64,000 bases of DNA, taken from the NCBI RefSeq assembly GCF_007827455.1, contig NZ_VISM01000001.1:1775501-1839500 (forward strand). Direction: 5' to 3'. This document shows positions 47,970-55,618 of the stretch, one piece after another (within the stretch, counting starts at the first letter, position 1; the number at the start of each line of letters is the position of its first letter). The translations under genes and the position numbers were made by a program. This stretch comes from Lutibacter sp. Hel_I_33_5 (lineage in GTDB: Bacteria; Bacteroidota; Bacteroidia; Flavobacteriales; Flavobacteriaceae). The notes under the pieces were generated by a model, which saw only the letters and a list, made by a program, of their open reading frames with translations, searched no databases and was not told the DNA's origin.

Positions 47970-48005
47970 TTTGTTTAAAATTATATCCTAAAGTGTAATT
48001 TTAAA

Positions 48006-48013
48006 CAAAAGTA
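48006..48013 (-). promoter_or_regulatory. -7 element upstream of the ACT-domain gene
   Basis: On the minus strand TACTTTTG is an exact TAnnTTTG, 36 bases before the ATG at 47969. No TTG was found at the normal -33 distance. Confidence 0.45.
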
Positions 48014-48028
48014 CTAAAATTTAATCAA

Positions 48029-49024
48029 TTAGTTTAATTTTTCGGTAAGACGATTAAATTCTTTCTTTGGATTTTTACCTTTATATAAAACCGCATAAAC
48101 CGCATCTATTATTGGAGTTTTTGCTCCATTTTTTTGATTTATTTCAAAAGCACTTTTAGTTGCGTAATATCCTTCAGCAATCATATTCATTTCCATTTGA
48201 GCGGATTTTACAGTATACCCCTTACCTATCATGTTTCCAAACATTCTATTTCGACTAAATGTTGAATATCCTGTAACCAATAAATCGCCTAAGTAAGCTG
48301 AATTATTAATGTTTCGCTTCATCTTATGAACTTTTTTAATAAAGCGTTTCATTTCTCTAATCGCGTTGCTCATTAACACCGATTGAAAATTATCACCATA
48401 ACCTAAACCATGAGAAATTCCCGCTGCAATCGCATAAATATTCTTTAATACAGCTGCGTATTCTGTCCCGATAATATCATCAGAAGTTTTTGTTTTAATA
48501 TACCAACACTTTAAAGTCTTGCTGATAAACGTTGCTTTTTCTTCATCTCTACAAGCAATTGTTAAATACGATAATCGTTCCATAGCAACCTCTTCTGCGT
48601 GACAAGGGCCTGTAATTACACCAATATTATCAAAAGGAATGTTATACTTCTCATTAAAATGTTCTCCAACAATTAATCCTGTTTCTGGAACAATTCCTTT
48701 AATGGCAGAAAAAATGATTTTATCTTTTAACGGAATAGTTAATTTATCTAGTTCTGATTTTAAAAATGCAGACGGAATTGCAAAAATTAAAACATCATAC
48801 GCTTCAACTATAGTGTTTATATCTGAAGACAGGTCTAATTTACTTGGAATAAGATCTGCAGAAGGTAAATAATTTGGATTGTGCTCATTTTCTTTTATAT
48901 GCTCAATAACGCTTTCGTTACGCATATACCAACCAATTCTATCTCGATTTTCAGACAAGATTTTTACAATAGCAGTTGCCCAACTTCCTCCTCCTAAAAC
49001 TGCTATTTTTAATTCTTTACTCAT
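48029..49024 (-). CDS. gpsA: NAD(P)H-dependent glycerol-3-phosphate dehydrogenase
   Basis: This 331-residue cytosolic enzyme makes sn-glycerol-3-phosphate from dihydroxyacetone phosphate for phospholipid synthesis. The nucleotide motif is IAVLGGGSWATAIVKIL (about 7-23), and GVITGPCHAEEVA with the substrate Lys in EYAAVLKNIYAIAAG follows. Length is normal. It is divergent from dut. It works in the opposite direction to glpD, 2 kb away. Confidence 0.96.
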   Translation of the reverse strand: MSKELKIAVLGGGSWATAIVKILSENRDRIGWYMRNESVIEHIKENEHNPNYLPSADLIPSKLDLSSDINTIVEAYDVLIFAIPSAFLKSELDKLTIPLKDKIIFSAIKGIVPETGLIVGEHFNEKYNIPFDNIGVITGPCHAEEVAMERLSYLTIACRDEEKATFISKTLKCWYIKTKTSDDIIGTEYAAVLKNIYAIAAGISHGLGYGDNFQSVLMSNAIREMKRFIKKVHKMKRNINNSAYLGDLLVTGYSTFSRNRMFGNMIGKGYTVKSAQMEMNMIAEGYYATKSAFEINQKNGAKTPIIDAVYAVLYKGKNPKKEFNRLTEKLN

Positions 49025-49092
49025 TTGTTTGGTTTTCTATGTGCGAAATTAATAAAACTAAAATGATCTTATTAAAATTGTGTTTAATATTC

Positions 49093-49100
49093 TATTTTTG
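49093..49100 (+). promoter_or_regulatory. -7 element of dut
   Basis: TATTTTTG is an exact TAnnTTTG, 20 bases before the dut ATG. Confidence 0.5.
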
Positions 49101-49120
49101 GCATGACAAAATTCATATAA

Positions 49121-49552
49121 ATGAACGTACAAATAATCAATAAATCTAAACATGCTACTCCAAGTTATGAAACTAACGGATCTGCAGGAATGGATTTACG
49201 TGCAAATATTGAAGAATCTATCACTTTAAAACCTTTAGAAAGAACTATTGTTAAAACAGGTTTATTCATTGCTTTATCTATTAGTTTTGAGGCACAAGTT
49301 AGACCTAGAAGTGGTTTGGCTGCTAAAAAAGGTATTACAGTTTTAAATTCTCCTGGAACAGTAGATGCTGATTATAGAGGAGAAATAGGGGTGATTTTAG
49401 TTAATTTATCGAATGATAATTTTGTTATTAATGATGGCGAACGTATTGCACAATTAGTTATTGCAAAACATGAGCGTGTGAATTGGCAAGAAGTTACGGT
49501 TTTAAACGAAACCGAACGTGGTGCTGGTGGTTTTGGTAGTACAGGAGTTTAA
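49121..49552 (+). CDS. dut: dUTP diphosphatase (dUTPase)
   Basis: The 143-residue trimeric enzyme hydrolyses dUTP to dUMP. Its five motifs are visible: GSAGMDLRA (1), [11 protein letters not shown] (2), [13 protein letters not shown] (3), ERIAQLVI (4) and the C-terminal [11 protein letters not shown] (5). Length is normal. A tiny PspC-like gene follows after 18 bases and is probably co-transcribed. Confidence 0.97.
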   Translation: MNVQIINKSKHATPSYETNGSAGMDLRANIEESITLKPLERTIVKTGLFIALSISFEAQVRPRSGLAAKKGITVLNSPGTVDADYRGEIGVILVNLSNDNFVINDGERIAQLVIAKHERVNWQEVTVLNETERGAGGFGSTGV

Positions 49553-49570
49553 TTTTAAAATAAATATAGT

Positions 49571-49720
49571 ATGGTATTAGGAGTGTCTGAGTGGTTAAGT
49601 CCAAAATTAAATGTAGAAACAAAAATTATTAGAATTGGATTTGTTGTTGCTGTTTTATTAGCTGGGTTTGGTATTGGTTTATACTTAGTTTTATGGTTAG
49701 TAAAAATGTTTTCTAAGTAA
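49571..49720 (+). CDS. Mini PspC-domain membrane protein, 49 residues
   Basis: The reading frame MVLGVSEWLSPKLNVETKII... ends at the TAA at 49718-49720. It has a short amphipathic start, then one hydrophobic helix pair (VVAVLLAGFGIGLYLVLWLV) that matches the second half of PspC-domain proteins (LaeyfgidptlvRv, then GFGlllYlilWl). The predicted product is a small inner-membrane protein. It begins 18 bases after dut on the same strand. It is short but coherent in sequence and codon use. Confidence 0.75.
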   Translation: MVLGVSEWLSPKLNVETKIIRIGFVVAVLLAGFGIGLYLVLWLVKMFSK

Positions 49721-49726
49721 AAATAT

Positions 49727-50263
49727 TTATATTTTTTTATAAAGCTGACTCATTTTTCTTACCTCATCATGCAGTAATTCAAAAGGAAGAAAAGTATGAG
49801 AATGGTACTTAAAACCTAACTTTTTATAAAACTGAAAAGCTTGTGGTTGTTCGTCCATGGCATCTAGCCAAATAATTTTATAGTTTTTTTCTTTTGCTTT
49901 TTTCTCTAACCAAACAAGTATAGTTTTTCCTATTCCGTTTCCTTGTGTTTTTTGATGTAAATAAATACGGTGTAATTTAACTTGTTTTTCTTGTGATAAA
50001 CCTTCTAGTCTTTCATCCCAAATAATTCTAAAGTTTCCAATAATTTCATCTTTATAAATAACCAAATAATAGGCTGCTTTCTCTTCTGAAATTTCTTTTA
50101 AAATATTTTCTTTTGAGTATTGAGTGTTAACATACCAATCTCCTTTATCCTCCCAAAAATGACTATATGCTAAAGGATATACTTCTTTCATTAATTGAAA
50201 CAGCGTTTCACAGTCTGTTTTTTTAATCTCTTTTAATTGTATATTTTCTGATATTTTTATCAT
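49727..50263 (-). CDS. GNAT-family acetyltransferase
   Basis: The 178-residue protein shows the acetyl-CoA loop in LHQKTQGNGIGKTILVWLE and the C-terminal FQFYKKLGFKYHSHTF motif. The acceptor is unknown. Its stop is 6 bases from the convergent PspC-like stop. It lies downstream of recA on the same strand, but a terminator separates the two. Confidence 0.87.
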   Translation of the reverse strand: MIKISENIQLKEIKKTDCETLFQLMKEVYPLAYSHFWEDKGDWYVNTQYSKENILKEISEEKAAYYLVIYKDEIIGNFRIIWDERLEGLSQEKQVKLHRIYLHQKTQGNGIGKTILVWLEKKAKEKNYKIIWLDAMDEQPQAFQFYKKLGFKYHSHTFLPFELLHDEVRKMSQLYKKI

Positions 50264-50277
50264 ATTATAAATATAAA

Positions 50278-50314
50278 AAAACTGCTGTAGATTGATTACT
50301 TCTACAGCAGTTTT
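50278..50314 (-). terminator. Intrinsic terminator of recA
   Basis: A 14-bp perfect stem AAAACTGCTGTAGA/TCTACAGCAGTTTT with a 9-base loop is followed on the minus strand by six T. It starts 28 bases after the recA stop. Confidence 0.88.
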
Positions 50315-50341
50315 AATAATGGTTAGAACTTTTAAATTTAC

Positions 50342-51349
50342 TTATTCTTGATTTTCAATAGCATCTTTTATTTTTCCTTCTAATTCTTCTGCTAAATCCG
50401 GATTGTCTTTAATTAATCCTTTTACAGCATCTCTTCCTTGACCTAATTTTGTTTCACCATAACTAAACCAAGAACCACTTTTCTTTACAATTCCTAATTC
50501 TACACCAATATCTAAAATCTCTCCAACTTTAGAAATTCCTTCACCATACATAATATCAAATTCTGCAATCTGAAAAGGTGGTGCAACTTTATTTTTTACA
50601 ACTTTAACCTTCGTCATATTACCTATAACTTTATCGCCGTCTTTAAGTTGTGTTCTTCTTCTAATATCTAAACGAACAGAAGCATAAAACTTTAATGCGT
50701 TTCCTCCTGTTGTTGTTTCTGGATTACCGAACATCACTCCAATTTTTTCTCTTAATTGGTTGATAAAAATAACAGTACAATTTGTCTTAGAAATGGTTCC
50801 TGTTAATTTACGTAATGCCTGACTCATTAAACGTGCATGAAGACCCATTTTAGAATCTCCCATTTCACCTTCAATTTCAGATTTTGGTGTTAATGCAGCA
50901 ACAGAATCAATTACAACAATATCAATTGCGCCAGAACGAATTAAATTGTCTGCAATTTCTAAAGCTTGCTCACCGTGGTCTGGTTGAGAAATAATTAAAT
51001 TATCTATATCTACTCCTAAATTTTCTGCATAAAACTTATCAAAAGCGTGTTCTGCATCAATAAAAGCTGCAATTCCTCCAGCTTTTTGAGCTTCCGCAAT
51101 TGCATGTAATGTTAAAGTTGTTTTACCAGAAGATTCTGGCCCGTAAATTTCAATAACTCTTCCTCTTGGATAACCGCCTATTCCTAACGCTAAATCTAAT
51201 CCTAAAGAACCCGAAGAAATTGCATCTACTTCTTCAGTAACAACATCTCCTAATTTCATTACAGAACCTTTTCCGTATGTTTTATCTAACTTATCTAAAG
51301 TAAGTTGTAATGCTTTAAGCTTTGCTGTTTTTTCTTTATCTGCTGCCAT
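50342..51349 (-). CDS. recA: Recombinase RecA
   Basis: This 335-residue ATP-dependent strand-exchange protein and SOS co-protease has Walker [10 protein letters not shown], Walker [11 protein letters not shown] and the L2 region [20 protein letters not shown]. The C-terminus is acidic ([15 protein letters not shown]). Length is normal. A TAACTTTA -7-like element is about 35 bases upstream on the minus strand. The divergent neighbour is dinD, about 100 bases away. I saw no clear LexA box between them. Confidence 0.98.
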   Translation of the reverse strand: MAADKEKTAKLKALQLTLDKLDKTYGKGSVMKLGDVVTEEVDAISSGSLGLDLALGIGGYPRGRVIEIYGPESSGKTTLTLHAIAEAQKAGGIAAFIDAEHAFDKFYAENLGVDIDNLIISQPDHGEQALEIADNLIRSGAIDIVVIDSVAALTPKSEIEGEMGDSKMGLHARLMSQALRKLTGTISKTNCTVIFINQLREKIGVMFGNPETTTGGNALKFYASVRLDIRRRTQLKDGDKVIGNMTKVKVVKNKVAPPFQIAEFDIMYGEGISKVGEILDIGVELGIVKKSGSWFSYGETKLGQGRDAVKGLIKDNPDLAEELEGKIKDAIENQE

Positions 51350-51447
51350 AAAATGTTGTTGTTATTAATTTTTTTAGAGTGGTTAAAGTTACGAAAAACA
51401 GGATATATTTAATGCGTATTTTGTATTTTTATGAAAATTATTTTTTT

Positions 51448-52287
51448 ATGAAAAAAGAAATTATACAAACTTTAGCAAATAGTTTTGAAGACCATTCTCA
51501 ATCTACAGAAAACGAAATAGAGTTTTGGTTTGCGAGAGATTTACAACAACTTTTAGGATATTCTGAATGGAGAAATTTTCAAAAAGTAATTATAAAATCT
51601 AAAGTTGCTTGTGAAACAACAAATAATTTAATTTCAAACCATTTTGTTGACGTCAACAAAATGGTCTCTTTAGGTTCTGGTAGCGAAAGAGAAATACAAG
51701 ATATTATGCTTACAAGATATGCTTGTTATTTAATTGCTCAAAATGGAGATCCAAGAAAAGAAAGTATTGCTTTTGCTCAAAATTATTTTGCAATGCAAAC
51801 AAGAAAGTTTGAATTAATTGAACAAAGAATAAAAGATTGGGAAAGATTACAAGCTAGACAAAAATTAACTTTATCGGAAAAAGATTTATCTGAATTAATA
51901 TATGAAAAAACAGGAAACGATAGAAATTTTGGATTAATAAGAAGTAAAGGAGACCAAGCTTTATTTGGTAGATCAACAAAAGATATGAAAACTAAATTAG
52001 GAATTCCTAATAATAGAGCTTTAGCTGATTATTTACCAACTATTACAATAAAAGCAAAAGATTTTGCTACAGAAATAACTGTTTTTAACACGAAAGAAAA
52101 AGATTTAAGAAATGAAAGAAGTATTTCTGCTGAACATATTACAAATAACCGATCTGTAAGAAAAATTTTACTAGAAAGAGGTATTAAACCTGAAAACTTA
52201 CCAGCTGAAGAGGATATAAAAAAATTAGAAAGAAGAGTTAATTCAGAAACAAAAAAGTTAGGTAAAAATCCTGACAAATTGAATTAA
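51448..52287 (+). CDS. dinD: DNA-damage-inducible protein D (DinD)
   Basis: The 279-residue protein matches DinD in the N-terminal EFWFARDLQQLLGYSEWRNF (BRO-N-like domain), in SGSEREIQDIMLTRYACYLIAQNG and in the C-terminal NRSVRKILLERGIKPENLPAEEDIKKLERR (shown in part). E. coli DinD has been reported to bind and inhibit RecA filaments. The frame is open from 51379; I chose 51448 (MKKEIIQTLANSFEDH) because the earlier residues are hydrophobic and non-conserved. The next gene starts one base after its stop. Confidence 0.9.
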   Translation: MKKEIIQTLANSFEDHSQSTENEIEFWFARDLQQLLGYSEWRNFQKVIIKSKVACETTNNLISNHFVDVNKMVSLGSGSEREIQDIMLTRYACYLIAQNGDPRKESIAFAQNYFAMQTRKFELIEQRIKDWERLQARQKLTLSEKDLSELIYEKTGNDRNFGLIRSKGDQALFGRSTKDMKTKLGIPNNRALADYLPTITIKAKDFATEITVFNTKEKDLRNERSISAEHITNNRSVRKILLERGIKPENLPAEEDIKKLERRVNSETKKLGKNPDKLN

Positions 52288-52288
52288 T

Positions 52289-52861
52289 TTGATAAAAAAA
52301 CATCATCATTTTATAATTCATAAACCTTGGGGAATGATTTCTCAGTTTGTAAATCCTGCAAAAAGAAAGAAAAGGTTGCTAGGAGAATTACATCGTTTTC
52401 CAGAAGGAACTATGGCAATTGGGCGTTTAGATGTGGCTTCTGAAGGATTACTTTTATTAACTACAGACGGAAAAGTATCCGAAGAAATTAGATCTAGTAA
52501 ATATGAAAAAGAATATTTAGTTCAAGTAGATGGAATTATAAATAAAGAAGCAGTAGATAGATTAAAAAAAGGCGTAGAAATCGGTTTTGATGGAAAAAAA
52601 TACATGACAAAACCTGGTGAAGCTTTTTTAATTGAAAACCCTAAATTTCCTTTAAGAAGTCAAAAAATTAGAGATGCTCGTCATGGACCAACAAGTTGGG
52701 TAAAAATTATTATTAGAGAAGGAAAATTTAGGCAAGTTAGAAAAATGACAGCTGCCGTTGGTTTTCCAACATTACGTTTAATACGTGTTAGGATTGGAAA
52801 TATTGAATTAAATAATTTAAAAGTTAATGAAGTTAAAGAAGTTAAAACTTTAATTTCGTAA
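52289..52861 (+). CDS. rRNA pseudouridine synthase (RsuA/RluE family), TTG start
   Basis: The 190-residue enzyme contains the catalytic Asp in AIGRLDVASEGLLLLT and the C-terminal GKFRQVRKMTAAVGFPTLRLIR motif. There is no S4 domain, and the start IIHKPWGMISQF resembles RluE (23S rRNA). The start codon is TTG one base after the dinD stop; no ATG is available before the conserved FIIHKPWG. The end overlaps the convergent ElaA-like gene by 12 bases. Confidence 0.88.
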   Translation: MIKKHHHFIIHKPWGMISQFVNPAKRKKRLLGELHRFPEGTMAIGRLDVASEGLLLLTTDGKVSEEIRSSKYEKEYLVQVDGIINKEAVDRLKKGVEIGFDGKKYMTKPGEAFLIENPKFPLRSQKIRDARHGPTSWVKIIIREGKFRQVRKMTAAVGFPTLRLIRVRIGNIELNNLKVNEVKEVKTLIS

Positions 52862-53290
52862 CATTTCAATATGTGGAATTCCATCTTCTAAATACTCCTC
52901 TCCTATTTTTTTAAATCCATGAGATTCATAAAATTTTTGAAGATAGGTTTGTGCAGAAATAGTAATTTTATCTGTATTAAATTGGTTTTTTATAGCAGTA
53001 ATTGATGCTTTCATAATATCATGACCAAAACCATATTTTCTTTCGGAATTTAAAACCACTACCCTACCAATACTTGCATTATTAAAATAATCGCTAGGTT
53101 TAAAAATACGTGTATACGCAACTATCTTATCCTTTTTAATTCCAAAAACATGTAAAGATTTTTGATCTTTATCATCTATATCTTGATATACACAATCTTG
53201 TTCTACAACAAAAACTTCAGATCGTAATTGAAGAATCTTATATAATTCTGTTGTGTTTAATTCTTGGAAAGATTTAATAATTATTTTCAT
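52850..53290 (-). CDS. ElaA-like GNAT acetyltransferase
   Basis: The 146-residue protein starts with LYKILQLRSEVFVVEQDCVYQDIDDKD, the ElaA family signature (shown in parts), and continues with the GNAT loop NSERKYGFGHDIMKA and QKFYESHGFKKIGEE. The acceptor is not known. It precedes or overlaps convergent rRNA pseudouridine synthase by 12 bases; a short dispersed repeat lies just upstream. Confidence 0.88.
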   Translation of the reverse strand: MKIIIKSFQELNTTELYKILQLRSEVFVVEQDCVYQDIDDKDQKSLHVFGIKKDKIVAYTRIFKPSDYFNNASIGRVVVLNSERKYGFGHDIMKASITAIKNQFNTDKITISAQTYLQKFYESHGFKKIGEEYLEDGIPHIEMLRN

Positions 53291-53300
53291 ATAAAATAAG

Positions 53301-53328
53301 ACCTTTCGACTGCGCTCAAGGTGACAGT
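53301..53328. repeat. Dispersed intergenic repeat (REP-like)
   Basis: GACCTTTCGACTGCGCTCAA followed by GGTGACA is a sequence I know as a dispersed extragenic repeat (TTCGACTGCGCTCAAGG type). ACCTT and AAGGT form a short inverted pair around it, and its GC-rich core stands out in AT-rich DNA. It lies between the ElaA-like and rpiB genes. Confidence 0.6.
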
Positions 53329-53336
53329 AAAATTAA

Positions 53337-53771
53337 TTAACAAGCACAAGAAATTTTATCAACTCTATTTGCATGACGTCCGCCTTCAAATTCTGTAGTT
53401 AAAAAAATATCTACAAAACCAATAGCTTGTTGTAAAGACACAAAACGTGCAGGAATCGTTAAAATATTTGCATTATTATGTTGCCTGGTTAATGCAACTA
53501 ATTCATTATTCCAACATAATGCAGCTCTAATCCCTTGATGTTTATTTGCCGTCATTTGCGCACCGTTTCCAGAACCACATAAAATAACACCTAATTCTGC
53601 TTTATTAGTTTCTACAGCATCTGCAGTTGGATGAATTGCATCAGGATAATCCATAGAATCATTTGTATCGGTTCCAAAATTTAAAACAGTATATCCTTTA
53701 TTTTCTAAATGTTTTATAATTTCGAATTTATATTTTGTTCCTGCGTGATCGTTACCAATGGCAATTGTCAT
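53337..53771 (-). CDS. rpiB: Ribose-5-phosphate isomerase B
   Basis: The 144-residue enzyme interconverts ribose-5-phosphate and ribulose-5-phosphate. The start IAIGNDHAGTKYKFEIIKHL, the active-site segment ELGVILCGSGNGAQMTANK (catalytic Cys) and the His in TRQHNNANIL are present. Length is normal. It is the last gene before the AT-rich island. Confidence 0.95.
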   Translation of the reverse strand: MTIAIGNDHAGTKYKFEIIKHLENKGYTVLNFGTDTNDSMDYPDAIHPTADAVETNKAELGVILCGSGNGAQMTANKHQGIRAALCWNNELVALTRQHNNANILTIPARFVSLQQAIGFVDIFLTTEFEGGRHANRVDKISCAC

Positions 53772-54312
53772 AATAATTTGATTTTAATTTAGTTGTGTTC
53801 AACAAAAATACAGAAACTAAGGTTTATTTAAGGTTATTAACAATCTATTTTTTAAGTAATTTAATAACAAGTTAGTTTTTAAACTTTTACCTGTTTTATG
53901 TAATTGTTAAGAAGTATCTGTAACTTTTAAAAAGTTTTTTTGGTGGATTTAAAAATTATTACAATACAAGATCTTAGTTTACATACACAAGTTTTTTTAT
54001 AAGAAACTCATAAAAGTTTATCAACATAAAAAAACCAGTTTATTTACATTAAAAATTATTTAACTATTAAAAAAATAAGGTTAAAATATGTTTATAAGTT
54101 ATGTTAATAAGTCAATCTTTAATTTGATTTTAAACAACTTATCTATCTTATAAAATGTTACTAATTATTAATAAGTGATACTAAAAAATAAAAAGTAAAA
54201 TTTTTATAGTAGCTATTCACATACTATTATAAACATCATATGTTTTTTAAAATTTATTAAAAGAAAAGTAATTATAATATAGAATGTTGATAACTGAAAA
54301 AAGAAAAAAAAT
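53772..54312. other. AT-rich non-coding island with DnaA-box-like 9-mers: candidate replication origin
   Basis: About 540 bases without a credible gene hold four exact TTATYAACA 9-mers: TTATTAACA at 53834-53842 (+) and 54102-54110 (-), and TTATCAACA at 54018-54026 (+) and 54285-54293 (-). A weaker CTATTCACA lies at 54213-54221. The DnaA box of E. coli is TTATNCACA; these sites differ by the C to A change at position 6. Base composition is far more AT-rich than the flanking genes, as in DNA-unwinding elements. dnaA is not in the window, so this is a candidate only. Confidence 0.4.
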
Positions 54313-54483
54313 TTAAACAGTTTTCTTTTCAGCTTCAATAAGATATAAAGTATCTTTTTTAGATTCTACAGTTTCTTGAGCAGGTTGTTTATTTAATGTA
54401 GTATTAATACTTCTTACAGTAATTAAAACTCCTGCAAGAAATATAAAGAGAAAAAGAGCAATTATTTTACGTAAGTTTTTCAT
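54313..54483 (-). CDS. Small single-helix membrane protein, 56 residues
   Basis: The frame starts MKNLRKIIALFLFIFLAGVL and ends with a Lys/Glu-rich hydrophilic tail (QETVESKKDTLYLIEAEKKTV). It has one N-terminal membrane helix (about 6-23) followed by a periplasmic-type tail. I do not recognise the family. Composition and frame are coherent, and it lies between the AT-rich island and the lipid-kinase gene on the same strand as the latter. Confidence 0.65.
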   Translation of the reverse strand: MKNLRKIIALFLFIFLAGVLITVRSINTTLNKQPAQETVESKKDTLYLIEAEKKTV

Positions 54484-54597
54484 TTATTAAATAACTTCTA
54501 TACTCTAAAGACGAGTTATTTATGAAAACGTTACATTTTTTTTAAGATTTTCTTAACTTTTTATACTAAGCTTGTTTCAGTATTTATTTAAATTCTA

Positions 54598-55506
54598 CTA
54601 ATTAATAATAAATCGAATAGCTTTTTCTTTAATTTTTACTGTGAGTTTTCCAGTATTAATTATTTCACCATCTGCCTGAATAAAAGGATTTGAATTTTGA
54701 GGAAGTACTGTAATTTCTTTTGTTTTATAAGTTTCTATTTTTTGATGATTAACAATAGAACCTGAATATAATTTTCTAATATTAAAAATAATATCAAAAA
54801 TTGTAAAATTCTTAGCAATCGTAATATCTAATAAACCATCGGAAGGGTTTACATCTTTTGTAAACTGCATTCCTCCACCAGAAAATTTACAAATTCCTAT
54901 TAAAGTCATTAAACAATTAGTTTCTATAATATTATCTTTAATAAGAACTTTAAAAATAGATTTTTTATATAAAAATAAACCCGCTAAACCACTTAATAAA
55001 TATGCAATTCCTCCAAAACGTTTTAAAGAATTTAGTTTATTAACAATATAACCATCGTACCCTAAACCAGCTACATTATTAAAATAAGAAATGGTTTTAT
55101 TATTAGTTTCTAAAACACCAATATCTTGTAAAATTGTCTTTTTATGATGGATGATTTCTATAGATTTTTTGATGTTTTTAGGAATATCATACGTTTTAAT
55201 CCAATCATTTCCAGTTCCAAGTGGAATTACTCCAATAGTTATATCAGAAGTTTTTATATATCTTTGCATCATTATTCCGTTAACTACATGATGTAGTGTT
55301 CCATCTCCACCAACAGAAATAATAGTTCTAAATCCATCTTGAATGGCTTTATTTACCAATTCAATTTCATGTTTAGAAAACCGAGTAAAAGCAAAAGAAA
55401 AGTTGATTTTCTTATTGTTTAATAGTTGCTGAATTTTTTTCCATTTTTTAGAAAAATTACCATTTCCTGAAGTAGGATTTGCAATTATAAAACAAGAATT
55501 AATCAT
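54598..55506 (-). CDS. Diacylglycerol kinase-family lipid kinase
   Basis: The 302-residue kinase (DgkB/YegS type) has SVGGDGTLHHVVNG and PLGTGNDWIKTY, the two nucleotide-binding motifs, and the C-terminal SDGLLDITI with QADGE. It probably phosphorylates diacylglycerol or a related lipid at the membrane. Length is normal. The small membrane-protein gene lies downstream on the same strand. Confidence 0.92.
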   Translation of the reverse strand: MINSCFIIANPTSGNGNFSKKWKKIQQLLNNKKINFSFAFTRFSKHEIELVNKAIQDGFRTIISVGGDGTLHHVVNGIMMQRYIKTSDITIGVIPLGTGNDWIKTYDIPKNIKKSIEIIHHKKTILQDIGVLETNNKTISYFNNVAGLGYDGYIVNKLNSLKRFGGIAYLLSGLAGLFLYKKSIFKVLIKDNIIETNCLMTLIGICKFSGGGMQFTKDVNPSDGLLDITIAKNFTIFDIIFNIRKLYSGSIVNHQKIETYKTKEITVLPQNSNPFIQADGEIINTGKLTVKIKEKAIRFIIN

Positions 55507-55618
55507 AAATAATAATTAAAAAAAGACTAAAATAGAAGTTAGAAAGATAACGGTTTATTAATATAACAACCATCTTAAATAATTGTATTTTGGTATCACA
55601 TAAAACAAGTAACATATT

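Noticed and set aside
54060..54180. Very short open frames in the AT-rich island
   Set aside because: The best is about 21 codons of Ile/Asn/Leu; length and composition are those of random AT-rich DNA.
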